From NCBI GenBank assembly GCA_002747145.1, contig PDTI01000027.1, positions 1-46,786 of the forward strand: a stretch of DNA of 46,786 nucleotides. The letters run 5' to 3'. A program made the position numbers and the translations under genes. The notes beneath the pieces were generated by a model that ran no database searches, was not told the DNA's origin, and was given only the letters and a program-made list of their open reading frames with translations. Below are positions 28,856 through 38,797 of the stretch, one piece after another. The stretch's first letter is position 1, and each line of letters opens with the position of its first letter. This DNA is from Desulfobacter postgatei (lineage in GTDB: Bacteria; Desulfobacterota; Desulfobacteria; Desulfobacterales; Desulfobacteraceae).

Positions 28856-29707
28856 ATGACGCATCCTGGGAAGTTATTAAAAAAAAACGGAATATATGCC
28901 CAAAAGGAGTTGGGTCAGAATTTTTTGACCAACCCGGCGACAGCCCAGATGATTGTGGATAGAACCGGCGTTGATAAAGAGACGACCGTACTTGAAATTG
29001 GTCCGGGTTTAGGGGCAATCACCTTGCCTTTGGCAAGGGGCTGCAAGCAGGTTGTGGCCGTTGAAAAAGACCGCCGTATAATTTCTTTGCTTGAAGGAAA
29101 ACTGGCCGGGGAAGGAATCTGCAATGTTACGATTATCAATCAGGATATTTTAAAAACAGATATCAGGGAAATTGCAGGGGAAGAAAAACTTGTGGTGATT
29201 GGGAATCTGCCGTACAATATTTCATCCCGGATTCTTTTTCAGCTGATTATCATCCGGCAGGCCGTGACACGGGCGTTTCTAATGTTCCAAAAGGAGCTTG
29301 CCGAACGTGTTCTTTCATCGCCCGGTACCAAAAATTATTCAAGGCTTTCTGCAGTGGCTCAGTATGCATCAAAAATCAGCCGGGTTGCAGATATCGGACC
29401 CAATAATTTTTTCCCCAGGCCGGAAGTGGATTCCACGATCCTGGGCTTTGATTTTTTTCAAACCCAGGGCATGGGGAAAGAGGAAGAGAGCCTGTTATTC
29501 GGGGTAATCAAGGCAGCGTTTTCCAAACGAAGAAAAACCCTTCACAATGCCATGTCCGGCGGGGAACTGGGCCTGGCAAAAAAAATCGTGGGTACGGCCC
29601 TTGAAAACGCCGGCATTGACCCCTCACGACGGGCTGAAACCCTGAATGCACAAGAGTTCATAGACCTGTCAAGAGCGGTGGGAAAAATTAAACGCCATGA
29701 ATCATGA
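28856..29707 (+). CDS. rsmA: 16S rRNA dimethyladenosine transferase (KsgA)
   Basis: Dimethylates two adjacent adenines in the 3'-terminal hairpin of 16S rRNA with SAM, a late step and checkpoint of small-subunit assembly. Signatures in order: LGQNFLTNPATAQ, the SAM site TVLEIGPGLGAIT, NQDILKTD and the catalytic IGNLPYNISSRI, followed by FQKELAERVLSSPGTKNYSRLS. The 283 residues are slightly longer than the usual 270-280. ATG 28856 has AAAAGGAA immediately upstream. Its last codons overlap the start of the HD-GYP-like gene (ATGA), so the two are coupled. Family 2 repeats end just before its ribosome binding site. Confidence 0.96.
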   Translation: MTHPGKLLKKNGIYAQKELGQNFLTNPATAQMIVDRTGVDKETTVLEIGPGLGAITLPLARGCKQVVAVEKDRRIISLLEGKLAGEGICNVTIINQDILKTDIREIAGEEKLVVIGNLPYNISSRILFQLIIIRQAVTRAFLMFQKELAERVLSSPGTKNYSRLSAVAQYASKISRVADIGPNNFFPRPEVDSTILGFDFFQTQGMGKEEESLLFGVIKAAFSKRRKTLHNAMSGGELGLAKKIVGTALENAGIDPSRRAETLNAQEFIDLSRAVGKIKRHES

Positions 29708-31107
29708 TTGAATCAACAATTTCCATAGACAAGCTGATTGGTGTTGTCCGCCAGGGCGGCCGGGTTAAAACCGGGGTGGATGTTTATGACAGTAATGGCA
29801 CCTTGCTCCTGTCTAAAGATGTGATGGTGGATAAGACAAAGCCATTGAAAATCATTCGGAATAATGGCCTTTTGAAGGTTCCGGTGGCAAGCAGCGGCGG
29901 TGTGTTTGACTCGTCCGGCAATAAAATAAACATGGGCGTTGCCGACATGCCCGACCCCTTGTCTGATCCATTTTTCGATCCCGAACCCGTCAAAACCCAG
30001 GATGTAACGAAACGGCTCAAAGAGATCCTGGAACTGCGCAGGTTTGCCCAATCCATAAGCGTCAAAGCCCAAGCCATTATAAAAAATGCTGTGAATCAGA
30101 TCCGACAGACAAAGGGTGAGTTTGATGTGGATGCCGTATCAGATCAGGCATCAAAGCTTTCCTCATTTTCTGAACAGAACCACCACCCCTTTGCATACGC
30201 GCCAAAGGAATGGTTTTTTTATGATGACTATTTATACAGCCATGCCGCCCATGTCTGCGCCTTAGGTTCCCAGGTATTGCACCGGTTTAACACTGCCTAT
30301 TCAAACGCAGTGGAAAAATCGCTTTGGTCATCCCCTGCACTTACAGGAAGAAAATCTTCCGGAATGTTCTCCTATTACTACCCCCAAGAAATTGATGAAA
30401 TGTCCTTTGGCCTGTTCATCTATGATCTGGGAAAATCCATGGTGCCGGAACAACTTTTTAACAAGAGATCGACCCTGAGCAAAGAGGAGATGGAAATATT
30501 GCGCAGGCACACCAACGATTTTGGATTTATGATCATTGAAAAAAACCATCTGGGCAGTACTGTACTCAATAATATGATCCGGTATCATCATGGGCCATTA
30601 TATGAGGCAGAGCCCGGATGTTATCCCATGGGGCTGGGATGTGATATGATGCCGCCCTATGTCAGGATATGCAAACTGATGGACATCTATGATGCCATGA
30701 CTTCCAAACGCAGCTACCAGGATGCCATTAACCAGGTTACTGCCGTCACCGGTCTGTTCCGCAGTTACGTAAATAAGGACCCAATTTTACAGTTTATTCT
30801 CCATGCTTTTGTTAAGACCGTAGGGCTCTATCCACCAGGCAGCATTGTTTTTCTTAAAAGTGGACAGATGGCCTATGTTCTTGAAAATGAGGGCCCCCTT
30901 GTTCTTACCTTTACAGACAAAAACCAGGTGCCGCTGACATCCAAACCGGAGCCTTTTAACGCCGGAGAACAGACCGGAACGCTTGCCATTGACAGCGACA
31001 AAAGCATCAGGCAGCCCAAGAAAATATGGAACAGTTTACCTTCATTTATCAGGGAGATTGTCCTGCCCGAGGATCAAAAAATGCGTCATGGTCTGCCCAT
31101 TCAATAA
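29704..31107 (+). CDS. Degenerate HD-GYP domain protein
   Basis: 467-residue protein with a PilZ-unrelated N-terminal half (residues 1-160) like that of HD-GYP phosphodiesterases (GGRVKTGVDVYDSNGTLLLSKD), then an HD-GYP region. The HD pair is YDLGK (Tyr240-Asp241), replacing the metal-ligand His. His269 (RRH) and His295-His296 (YHHG) remain, and the GYP motif reads CYP (306-308). KLMDIYDAMTSKRSYQDA matches the end of the domain. Because one metal ligand and the signature Gly are changed, cyclic-di-GMP hydrolysis may be reduced or lost, leaving a binding or signalling role. It overlaps rsmA by four bases. A family 2 repeat begins at its stop codon. Confidence 0.82.
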   Translation: MIESTISIDKLIGVVRQGGRVKTGVDVYDSNGTLLLSKDVMVDKTKPLKIIRNNGLLKVPVASSGGVFDSSGNKINMGVADMPDPLSDPFFDPEPVKTQDVTKRLKEILELRRFAQSISVKAQAIIKNAVNQIRQTKGEFDVDAVSDQASKLSSFSEQNHHPFAYAPKEWFFYDDYLYSHAAHVCALGSQVLHRFNTAYSNAVEKSLWSSPALTGRKSSGMFSYYYPQEIDEMSFGLFIYDLGKSMVPEQLFNKRSTLSKEEMEILRRHTNDFGFMIIEKNHLGSTVLNNMIRYHHGPLYEAEPGCYPMGLGCDMMPPYVRICKLMDIYDAMTSKRSYQDAINQVTAVTGLFRSYVNKDPILQFILHAFVKTVGLYPPGSIVFLKSGQMAYVLENEGPLVLTFTDKNQVPLTSKPEPFNAGEQTGTLAIDSDKSIRQPKKIWNSLPSFIREIVLPEDQKMRHGLPIQ

Positions 31108-31176
31108 GGCCCATGGTCAGAATTAAATCTGCCACAGATCGCCGGATTTGGGGTGATTTTGTTTTGACCATGGACC
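31106..31176 (+). repeat. Short family 2 palindrome-ended element
   Basis: AAGGCCCATGGTCAGAATTA at the left and TTTTGACCATGGACCG at the right form an imperfect inverted repeat about 25 bases long per arm around a small centre. It begins within the stop codon of the HD-GYP-like gene. The transcript could fold into one long hairpin. Confidence 0.75.
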
Positions 31177-31237
31177 GAAACAGGCTTCCCTCATCATTGT
31201 TTGGCCCTATTTGCCGGAATCTCGGCCATAAAAATTT

Positions 31238-31270
31238 GTTTTACATGGGCAGGGTCTCCCCATGTAAAAC
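31238..31270. terminator. Perfect 12-bp hairpin, possible terminator
   Basis: GTTTTACATGGG (31238-31249) pairs perfectly with CCCATGTAAAAC (31259-31270) around a nine-base loop. No U-tract follows on the plus strand, so it may be a factor-dependent terminator, a transcript-stabilising hairpin or an operator. It lies between the HD-GYP-like gene and carA. Confidence 0.4.
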
Positions 31271-31283
31271 TCCAACACAATAA

Positions 31284-31497
31284 TTTCAAATAGTTATAAA
31301 ATTTGTGAAAACTATCATTTTTGCAACGAACTGAATTTATTAGAATCAAAATTCATTCCAACCTTACATGCAATCACCCTGTTTGCATGGGACCCCGGAC
31401 TTGATCATTAAAGCTTTTTCATGATATTTAGACAGGTTCCAAACAAATTGCGGAACGTTTTTTACCATAAATATTTAAGGGACAGGTATCAATCCAT
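31284..31497. promoter_or_regulatory. Leader region of the car-purF operon
   Basis: AT-rich 214-bp region that must hold the promoter of carA. A possible -35 TTGATC followed about 16 bases later by GATATT occurs around 31401-31428, but the match is weak. AAGGGACAGG upstream of ATG 31498 is the ribosome binding site. No PurR-like or arginine-box palindrome was recognised. Confidence 0.35.
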
Positions 31498-32640
31498 ATG
31501 AAAGCATTGTTAGCCCTGGAAGATGGAAGAACATTTTCCTGCACAAGTTTTACAGGGCCAGGGGAAGCCCAGGGAGAGGTGGTGTTCAACACCAGCATGA
31601 CCGGTTACCAGGAAATCCTGACCGACCCGTCCTATTACGGACAGATGGTCACCATGACCTATCCGCTCATCGGCAATTACGGGGTGTGTCCGGAAGATGT
31701 TGAATCAGACCGTATTCAGGTGGCAGCGTTTATTGTCAAGGAATACCAGGAGTTTCCAAGCAATTTTCGATCAAAGGGAACCTTGGCCGACTATCTGATA
31801 AAATCCCATGTTCTGGGGATTGAGGATCTTGACACAAGAGCGTTGACCCGGCATATCCGGAAATCCGGTGCCATGAGAGCCATGATCTCCACCACAGACC
31901 TGGACCCTGAATCCCTGGTGGCCCGGGCCAAACAGGTCCCTTCCATGCAAGGGGCCGACCTGGTGGGATATGTCACAACCCAAAAGCCCTATTTCTGGAG
32001 ATACAACCAACCCGATTATGTGGATGCCAAAAGCCTTGAAGATCCTCTGATATGGCGGCACAAAGGTAAAAAACATGCTGTGGTGGCCCTGGATTTCGGC
32101 ATAAAATATAATATTATCCGCTGCCTTGAAAACGCTGGGTGCGAAGTGCTGGTGGTGCCGGCCAAAACCCCTGCCTTGACCATAAAACGGCTGAACCCGG
32201 ACGGTATTTTCCTGTCTAATGGTCCTGGGGATCCCGAACCCTTGACCTATATCGTGGACACCATACGTCAGCTTCTTGATGATTTTCCAATTTTTGGTAT
32301 CTGCCTTGGCATGCAGCTGTTAGGACTTGCCATGGGCGGTAAAACCATGAAGATTAAATTTGGCCACAGGGGCGGCAACCAGCCGGTAAAGAATATGGAT
32401 ACCGGCAAGGTGGAGATCACCGCCCAGAACCACGGGTTTGCCGTGGATTTGAACACCCTGGACAAAAACAAGTGCCACCTGACCCACATCAACCTGAACG
32501 AAGACTCCCTGGAAGGCATTAAGAACGACACCATCCGGGCGTTTGCAGTCCAGTACCACCCCGAAGCCTCCCCGGGTCCCCATGATGCGGCCTATCTTTT
32601 TAACCAGTTTGCAAAAGTGATGGAACATGCCAAAGCGTAA
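31498..32640 (+). CDS. carA: Carbamoyl-phosphate synthase small (glutaminase) subunit
   Basis: Releases ammonia from glutamine for carbamoyl phosphate synthesis, feeding pyrimidines and arginine. N-terminal CarA domain: [39 protein letters not shown]. The C-terminal class I glutaminase has nucleophile Cys269 in [11 protein letters not shown], with His354 and Glu356 in YHPEASPGP completing the triad. Length 380 is normal. The start is the first ATG, with AAGGGACAGG upstream. Its 3' end overlaps carB by 14 bases, which usually balances subunit amounts. Confidence 0.97.
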   Translation: MKALLALEDGRTFSCTSFTGPGEAQGEVVFNTSMTGYQEILTDPSYYGQMVTMTYPLIGNYGVCPEDVESDRIQVAAFIVKEYQEFPSNFRSKGTLADYLIKSHVLGIEDLDTRALTRHIRKSGAMRAMISTTDLDPESLVARAKQVPSMQGADLVGYVTTQKPYFWRYNQPDYVDAKSLEDPLIWRHKGKKHAVVALDFGIKYNIIRCLENAGCEVLVVPAKTPALTIKRLNPDGIFLSNGPGDPEPLTYIVDTIRQLLDDFPIFGICLGMQLLGLAMGGKTMKIKFGHRGGNQPVKNMDTGKVEITAQNHGFAVDLNTLDKNKCHLTHINLNEDSLEGIKNDTIRAFAVQYHPEASPGPHDAAYLFNQFAKVMEHAKA

Positions 32641-35600
32641 CGACATCCACAAGATTCTGATCATTGGCGCCGGCCCGATTATCATCAGCCAGGCCTGTGA
32701 GTTTGACTATTCCGGTACCCAGGCCTGCAAGGCCCTGAAGGAAGAAGGGTTTGAAGTTGTCCTGATCAACTCCAATCCGGCCACGATCATGACTGACCCT
32801 GAAACAGCAGACCGGGTCTATGTTGAACCGGTAACGCCTGAAACCCTGTGCAAGGTGATTGAAAAGGAGCGGCCCGATGCAGTGCTGCCCACACTTGGGG
32901 GGCAGACAGCGCTGAACACGACCATTGATGCGGCCAAAACAGGGATATTTGAACAATATAATATTGAACTGATCGGGGCATCCATTGATGCCATCAACAA
33001 GGCCGAAGACCGGGAATTGTTCCGGGATGCCATGAACAGGATCGGTTTGAGAATTCCCAAATCCGGATTTGCCACCAACATGCAGGAGGTGGAAGAGACG
33101 GCCCGGCGCATCGGTTTTCCCATTATTGTCCGGCCAAGCTTTACCCTGGGGGGAACCGGCGGTGGCGTGGCTTACAACATGGAAGAGCTGGCAAACCTTT
33201 CCAAGGCCGGCCTTGACGCCTCCCTGATCACCCAGGTGATGCTTGAGGAGTCTGTTCTGGGATGGAAGGAGTTTGAGCTTGAGGTGATGCGGGACCATGC
33301 AGACAACGTGGTGATCATCTGCTCCATTGAAAACGTTGATGCCATGGGGATTCACACGGGCGACTCCATCACCGTGGCCCCGGCCCAGACCCTGTCGGAT
33401 AAGGAATACCAGGCACTGCGGGATGCCTCCATTGCCATCATCAGGGAGATCGGCGTGGACACCGGCGGCTCCAATGTCCAGTTTGCCGTAAACCCGGATA
33501 ACGGGGATATTATTGTGGTTGAGATGAACCCCCGGGTCTCCCGGTCTTCCGCCCTGGCCTCCAAGGCCACGGGCTTTCCCATTGCCAAAATTGCAGCCAA
33601 GCTTGCAGTGGGGTATACCCTGGATGAGATCCCCAATGATATTACCGGCGAAACCATGGCCTGCTTTGAACCCTCCATCGATTACTGCGTGGTGAAAATT
33701 CCCCGGTGGACCTTTGAAAAATTTCCCGAAACCGATGACATACTGACCACAGCCATGAAATCCGTGGGTGAAACCATGTCCATCGGCAGAACATTTAAGG
33801 AAGCATTTCAAAAGGGACTGCGCTCCCTTGAAATCGGCCGGGCCGGTTTTGGCGCCGACGGAAAAGATCCGGCCCCCGGATCTGTGACAGGCACGGACCT
33901 GGAATACAAATTATCCACCCCCAATTCCCAACGGATTTTTTACATCAAGTATGCCATTGAACACGGCATGCCCATCACCATGATCCATGAATTAACGGAT
34001 ATTGATCCATGGTTTCTGTACCAGATGAAACAGATTGTGGACCTTGAAAAGCAGTTGAAACTGGCGGGCATGAACCTGCCAAAGGATCTGTTTGAAAAGG
34101 CAAAAAAATACGGGTTTTCCGACATGCAGCTGGCCTATCTGTCCGGGGGGGGCACAGACAAGCAGATTGAACAGAAGCGGAAAGGTTTGGGACTTGTGCC
34201 GGTATATAAACTGGTGGACACCTGTGCCGCGGAATTCAGGGCCGTTACCCCTTATTATTACTCCACCTATGAAAGCGAATGCGAGGCCCGGGTGGCGGAC
34301 AAGAAAAAGGTGATCATCCTGGGCGGCGGTCCCAACCGCATCGGCCAGGGCATTGAATTTGACTACTGCTGTGTCCATGCCTCCTTTGCGTTAAGGGAAG
34401 AGGGCGTGGAATCGATCATGATCAACTCCAACCCGGAAACGGTCTCCACAGATTATGACACCTCGGACAAGCTCTACTTTGAGCCGTTGACCCGGGAAGA
34501 TGTGCTTCACATTGTTGAAAAGGAAAACCCCTTTGGTGTGATTGTCCAGTTCGGCGGCCAGACCCCCTTGAACCTTGCCACAGATCTTCAAAAAGCCGGG
34601 GTTCCCATCATCGGCACAAGTCCGGAAAGCATTGACCGGGCCGAAGACCGGGATCTGTTTGCGGCCATGCTTAAAAAACTGGGGCTTCGCCAGCCGGATA
34701 ACGGCATTGCATATTCCTATGCAGAAGCCGTCACCGTTGCACGGGATATCGGATATCCGGTCATGGTGCGCCCCTCCTTTGTTCTGGGGGGCCGGGCCAT
34801 GAAAATCGTCTATGATGAAAAAGACCTGGAAGCGTATTTTGATCTGGCAGTCCAGGCCTCACCGGACAAACCTGTGCTCATTGACAAGTTCCTGGAAGAG
34901 GCCTTTGAGCTGGATGTGGATGCCATTTCCGATGGTGAGGAGACCATCATCGGCGGCATGATGGAACATATTGAAGAAGCCGGCATTCATTCCGGTGATT
35001 CTGCCTGTGTACTGCCCCCTTATTCCATTGACGCGCATCATATCAAGCAGATGTCGGATGCGGCCAAAGCCATTGCCAGGGAACTCAATGTCAAGGGATT
35101 AATGAACATCCAGTTCGGGGTTATGCATGATACGGTGTACATCATTGAGGTCAATCCCAGGGCATCCCGGACCATCCCCTTTGTGTCCAAAGCCATCGGT
35201 GTGCCGCTGGCAAAGCTTGCCACCAAAGTCATGCTGGGCAAAACCTTGAAAGAACTTGGGGTGACAAAGGAAATCATCCCGTCCTATTATTGTGTTAAAG
35301 AGGCGGTGATGCCCTTTGACCGCTTTGAAAACGTGGATCCTGTTCTAGGTCCTGAGATGAAATCCACGGGCGAAGTCATGGGGATTGACAAGGACCTTGG
35401 GGCCGCTGTGGCCAAATCCCAGTTTGCTGCCGGCCAGAAACTGCCCAAACAGGGCACTGTCTTTATTTCTGTCCAGGACAAGGATAAAAAAGCAGCACTG
35501 CCCGTGGCCCAGCGTTTCCATGAGATGGGATTCACCATCATGGCCACCCGGGGAACCGTCACATTCCTGGAAGAGAACAAGATTCCAGCCACATTTGTAA

Positions 35601-35851
35601 AAAAAGTGTCCGCAGGCCGGCCCCATGTGGTGGATGCCGTGAAAAACGGTGAAATCCAGCTGATTTTAAATACAGGGTCGTCCAGTCAGACTCAGAGAGA
35701 CGGATATGAGATCCGCAGGGCAGCCATTAAATATAAAATACCCTATGCCACCACCACGGATGGGGCCCGGGCCATCAGCCTGGCCATCCAGGCCATGAAA
35801 AAAGAGAACCTGACGGTTAAGCCACTCCAGCATTATCACCAAGACAATTAA
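32627..35851 (+). CDS. carB: Carbamoyl-phosphate synthase large subunit
   Basis: Uses two ATP, bicarbonate and ammonia from CarA to make carbamoyl phosphate. It has the internal duplication of the family. The first half holds [33 protein letters not shown] and [18 protein letters not shown]. The second half holds [32 protein letters not shown] and [20 protein letters not shown]-terminal MGS-like allosteric domain follows from about 940 ([40 protein letters not shown]). The length of 1074 is standard. The start is ATG 32627 inside carA. purF follows 18 bp later, linking pyrimidine and purine synthesis in one transcript. Confidence 0.97.
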   Translation: MPKRNDIHKILIIGAGPIIISQACEFDYSGTQACKALKEEGFEVVLINSNPATIMTDPETADRVYVEPVTPETLCKVIEKERPDAVLPTLGGQTALNTTIDAAKTGIFEQYNIELIGASIDAINKAEDRELFRDAMNRIGLRIPKSGFATNMQEVEETARRIGFPIIVRPSFTLGGTGGGVAYNMEELANLSKAGLDASLITQVMLEESVLGWKEFELEVMRDHADNVVIICSIENVDAMGIHTGDSITVAPAQTLSDKEYQALRDASIAIIREIGVDTGGSNVQFAVNPDNGDIIVVEMNPRVSRSSALASKATGFPIAKIAAKLAVGYTLDEIPNDITGETMACFEPSIDYCVVKIPRWTFEKFPETDDILTTAMKSVGETMSIGRTFKEAFQKGLRSLEIGRAGFGADGKDPAPGSVTGTDLEYKLSTPNSQRIFYIKYAIEHGMPITMIHELTDIDPWFLYQMKQIVDLEKQLKLAGMNLPKDLFEKAKKYGFSDMQLAYLSGGGTDKQIEQKRKGLGLVPVYKLVDTCAAEFRAVTPYYYSTYESECEARVADKKKVIILGGGPNRIGQGIEFDYCCVHASFALREEGVESIMINSNPETVSTDYDTSDKLYFEPLTREDVLHIVEKENPFGVIVQFGGQTPLNLATDLQKAGVPIIGTSPESIDRAEDRDLFAAMLKKLGLRQPDNGIAYSYAEAVTVARDIGYPVMVRPSFVLGGRAMKIVYDEKDLEAYFDLAVQASPDKPVLIDKFLEEAFELDVDAISDGEETIIGGMMEHIEEAGIHSGDSACVLPPYSIDAHHIKQMSDAAKAIARELNVKGLMNIQFGVMHDTVYIIEVNPRASRTIPFVSKAIGVPLAKLATKVMLGKTLKELGVTKEIIPSYYCVKEAVMPFDRFENVDPVLGPEMKSTGEVMGIDKDLGAAVAKSQFAAGQKLPKQGTVFISVQDKDKKAALPVAQRFHEMGFTIMATRGTVTFLEENKIPATFVKKVSAGRPHVVDAVKNGEIQLILNTGSSSQTQRDGYEIRRAAIKYKIPYATTTDGARAISLAIQAMKKENLTVKPLQHYHQDN

Positions 35852-35869
35852 ATATTGAAAGAGCCGGAA

Positions 35870-37321
35870 ATGAATACCATCCAACCAGACTGCACCTGTC
35901 CCATTTTCACGTCAAGCCAGCGTCCCAAAGATGAATGTGGGGTTTTTGGCCTTTATAAACACCCGGAAGCGGCTAAAATTACTTACTTCGGGCTTTATGC
36001 ACTGCAGCACCGGGGCCAGGAAAGTGCGGGCATCTCCGTGAACCGGGGGATCAACGACAAAATTTTCTCCCATAAAGGCATGGGACTTGTACCGGAAATT
36101 TTCAATATGGAAGACCTTGAACGTATTGAAGGCGGATCAGCCATCGGCCATGTCCGGTACTCCACCACAGGGGATTCCGTTCTGGCCAATGCCCAGCCTT
36201 TTGTGGTGAATCACCGGCACCGCTCCTATGCCCTGGCCCACAATGGAAATCTGGTCAACGCCCACATCATCCGGGAAGAACTTGAAGAGCAGGGCTCCAT
36301 TTTTCAGACCACCATGGATTCGGAAGTGTTTTTGCACCTGTTTATCAAAAACCTGATAAAGGGCGATTATGAATCTGCTATATTAAAGGCGGTCTCAAAG
36401 GTCGAAGGGGCCTACTCCATGATTCTGCTCACCTGTAAGGGTGAAATCATCGGTATGAAAGACCCCAACGGATTCCGCCCCCTGGCCCTTGGAAAGCTGA
36501 ACGGCCACTATGTACTGGCTTCTGAAACCTGTGCCTTTGACCTGATCCAGGCCGAATTCATCCGGGAACTTTTGCCTGGTGAAATCGTCATTATCAATGA
36601 AGATGGTATCAAGAGTATCAAACATCCCAAAGCGGCTGCCAAAAAATCGCTGTGCATATTTGAATATATCTATTTTGCCCGGCCCGACTCCACCATTGAC
36701 GGCAAAAACGTCTATGAAATGAGAAAGGCCCATGGAAGGCGCCTGGCCCAGGAATCCCATGTGGATGCAGACATCGTTATGCCGTTTCCCGATTCCGGCA
36801 ACTATGCGGCCATCGGCTATGCCGCGGAATCGGGCATCCCGTTTGAAATGGGCATGATACGCAACCACTATGTGGGCAGAAGTTTTATCCAGCCCACCCA
36901 GTCCATGCGGGATTTTGCCGTGCGGGTGAAACTGAATCCAGTACGGGAATTGATAAAAGGTAAAGATCTTATCATCATTGAAGATTCCATTATCCGGGGC
37001 ACCACGGCTAAAACCCGCGTGAAGGCCCTAAAGGAGTTGGGCGCCGGAAAAATACACATGCGGGTCTCTTGCCCCCCCCATAAGTTCCCCTGTTACTACG
37101 GCATTGATTTTTCATCCAAGGGAGAGTTGATTGCCGCCCGGATCCCCTTAGACGAACTGACCGGGTACCTTGGACTGGATTCTTTGCACTACCTGTCCAT
37201 TGAAGGCATGCTGGAAGCCTCCGGGGTGGATGAACCCGAAGCCAATTTCTGCAAGGCCTGTTTTGACGGGATCTATCCGGTGTCCTTTGATCCTAATTTT
37301 ACCAAACAGTGTATGGGGTAA
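35870..37321 (+). CDS. purF: Amidophosphoribosyltransferase (iron-sulfur type)
   Basis: First committed step of purine synthesis: PRPP plus glutamine to phosphoribosylamine. The Ntn nucleophile is Cys23 in DECGVFG after a 22-residue propeptide, so the enzyme must be processed. The 4Fe-4S cysteines of the B. subtilis type appear to be present: KSLCIFEYIYF, SCPPHKFPCYYG and NFCKACFDGIYP. The PRPP loop is IIIEDSIIRGTTAKT. ATG 35870 is chosen; an in-frame TTG five codons earlier (35855) is less likely. The Fe-S site suits an anaerobe. It is followed one base later by a radical SAM gene. Confidence 0.95.
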   Translation: MNTIQPDCTCPIFTSSQRPKDECGVFGLYKHPEAAKITYFGLYALQHRGQESAGISVNRGINDKIFSHKGMGLVPEIFNMEDLERIEGGSAIGHVRYSTTGDSVLANAQPFVVNHRHRSYALAHNGNLVNAHIIREELEEQGSIFQTTMDSEVFLHLFIKNLIKGDYESAILKAVSKVEGAYSMILLTCKGEIIGMKDPNGFRPLALGKLNGHYVLASETCAFDLIQAEFIRELLPGEIVIINEDGIKSIKHPKAAAKKSLCIFEYIYFARPDSTIDGKNVYEMRKAHGRRLAQESHVDADIVMPFPDSGNYAAIGYAAESGIPFEMGMIRNHYVGRSFIQPTQSMRDFAVRVKLNPVRELIKGKDLIIIEDSIIRGTTAKTRVKALKELGAGKIHMRVSCPPHKFPCYYGIDFSSKGELIAARIPLDELTGYLGLDSLHYLSIEGMLEASGVDEPEANFCKACFDGIYPVSFDPNFTKQCMG

Positions 37322-37322
37322 C

Positions 37323-38318
37323 ATGAAAAAACAAACCGTTGCCTTTTCAAAACAAAGTGCGAATCTGTTTTTTCACATACTGACGCGGTGTAATCTGCGC
37401 TGTGCCCACTGCTATATCAACCGGGACCAGCACGGCAGCAACACCCTTTCCCTGGAAACGATCAAGGCCTGGCTTGGTATCTTTGCTTCAAAGGCAAAAG
37501 AGACCAACCTGATTTTTCTAGGGGGTGAACCCACCCTTCATCCAGATCTTTCTTCAGCCGTATCTATTGCCGGATCCATGGGATTCAAATCCATCACCAT
37601 TGATACCAACGGTTTTTTATTTCACAACATTTTAGACAAAATCACACCGGATCAGATCGATTTTTTCTCATTTTCCCTGGACGGCGTCAGCAAAGAAACC
37701 AATGATGCCATCCGGGGAGACGGGTGTTTTGATGCTGTCATGTCGGGTATCAGCACTGCTGTGGAAAAAGGATTCACCTGCTCCATGATCTATACGGTCT
37801 CTGAAAAAAATATCCATGAGGTGCCAAAACTGCCTGAACTGGTCAGGGATCTTGGGATTTCCAGATTTTTTATCCAGGTGGTGGGGCTGCGGGGCGAATC
37901 GGAAAATACCGATGCACGTCACCAGGTATCCAAATCGATCTGGCAGGCGTCCATTCCCAAAACAGCAGCACAGATTGCAGAACAGGGAATCATCGTTACC
38001 TACCCCAAGGTGTTCCTCACCCATGAAGAGACCTTTGAATGTGCGGCCAATGTGGCTGACAACTATTTTATATTCCCCAACGGACGGGTGTATCAATGCC
38101 CTTTATGCGAGGATTTTGCCTTTCATTCCCATGAAATAATTGACAATGTCCTTACACCCCGTCCAAAAATCAATGAAACGGATTTTTTCTCTTTACATAT
38201 TCCCGAAGGTTGTGTCATGAACAAATTAATACAGCCGGGAAATCTGTCCTACGATGATAACGGATTTCCCCGTTATAAAATTGCCTGCTGTATGCTCAAG
38301 GAAGAACTGCAACCTTAA
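37323..38318 (+). CDS. Radical SAM protein of unknown substrate
   Basis: 331-residue radical SAM enzyme. The cluster motif CNLRCAHC (CX3CX2C) is near residue 24, and the GGE-type motif FLGGEPTLHPD follows. The C-terminal third has further cysteines (YQCPLCEDF, GCVMNKL, KIACCML) that may hold an auxiliary Fe-S cluster, as in SPASM or twitch domains. The ATG lies one base after the purF stop codon, so translation is coupled. The open frame runs back to 37170 inside purF, but nothing conserved is there. The substrate is unknown: it could modify a peptide or act in cofactor synthesis. The close tie to carAB-purF suggests a housekeeping link to nucleotide supply, which is inference only. Confidence 0.85.
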   Translation: MKKQTVAFSKQSANLFFHILTRCNLRCAHCYINRDQHGSNTLSLETIKAWLGIFASKAKETNLIFLGGEPTLHPDLSSAVSIAGSMGFKSITIDTNGFLFHNILDKITPDQIDFFSFSLDGVSKETNDAIRGDGCFDAVMSGISTAVEKGFTCSMIYTVSEKNIHEVPKLPELVRDLGISRFFIQVVGLRGESENTDARHQVSKSIWQASIPKTAAQIAEQGIIVTYPKVFLTHEETFECAANVADNYFIFPNGRVYQCPLCEDFAFHSHEIIDNVLTPRPKINETDFFSLHIPEGCVMNKLIQPGNLSYDDNGFPRYKIACCMLKEELQP

Positions 38319-38329
38319 AAGAAACATCG

Positions 38330-38710
38330 ATGGAATACAGATTTGATATTGATAAAGTCCGCACCACAATACTGACAATAGATCCTTTTGAATTCCCTGA
38401 AAAGTTACCAGAACTCATAGGGCTTATTGATTCTTATTCTGTTTTCTTAACCAAGGCCTATAACACGACGTTGGAAATATCCAGACGCTTGGGGGCCAAA
38501 CAATATTTCAATTATTCTGTCTGGGCTTTTATGACAGCGGGCCCGGCTTTCATTGCAGCAGAACAACAGGATGCGGATCAAGGCTTAGAATGGCAATTTA
38601 ATTTTTTAAACGCCCTGTCCAGGATTGTACTTGAAAATATGAATAAAGTACTGGCAGCCCCTTTGGTGCCAGGAAATTTTCCAGAACATTGGGTTGTTTC
38701 TCTGGATTAA
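38330..38710 (+). CDS. Small hypothetical protein
   Basis: 126 residues, acidic to neutral and mostly helical by composition (LPELIGLIDSYSVFLTKAYN, then TLEISRRLGAKQYFNYSVWA). It has no signal peptide and no cysteine. I do not recognise the family. The start ATG has only weak AAAAGAAA upstream. It follows the radical SAM gene by 11 bp in the same orientation, so it is probably the last gene of the carAB-purF transcript. It could be a partner of the radical SAM enzyme, but nothing in its sequence shows this. Confidence 0.6.
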   Translation: MEYRFDIDKVRTTILTIDPFEFPEKLPELIGLIDSYSVFLTKAYNTTLEISRRLGAKQYFNYSVWAFMTAGPAFIAAEQQDADQGLEWQFNFLNALSRIVLENMNKVLAAPLVPGNFPEHWVVSLD

Positions 38711-38797
38711 AGACATTTTTCGTGCGATGAGATTCAGATAATGCTACGGCATTATGACTTACGATTTTAATAAAACTGTTACGATGGAGTATTTTTG

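Noticed and set aside
28523..28864. 113-codon minus-strand frame
   Set aside because: Most of it lies inside family 2 repeats, and the part shared with 31026-31283 is repeat sequence, not a gene family.
32600..33811. 403-codon minus-strand open frame
   Set aside because: Entirely antisense to carA/carB, low-complexity Gly/His-rich translation typical of a shadow of a GC-rich gene; no ribosome site or family.
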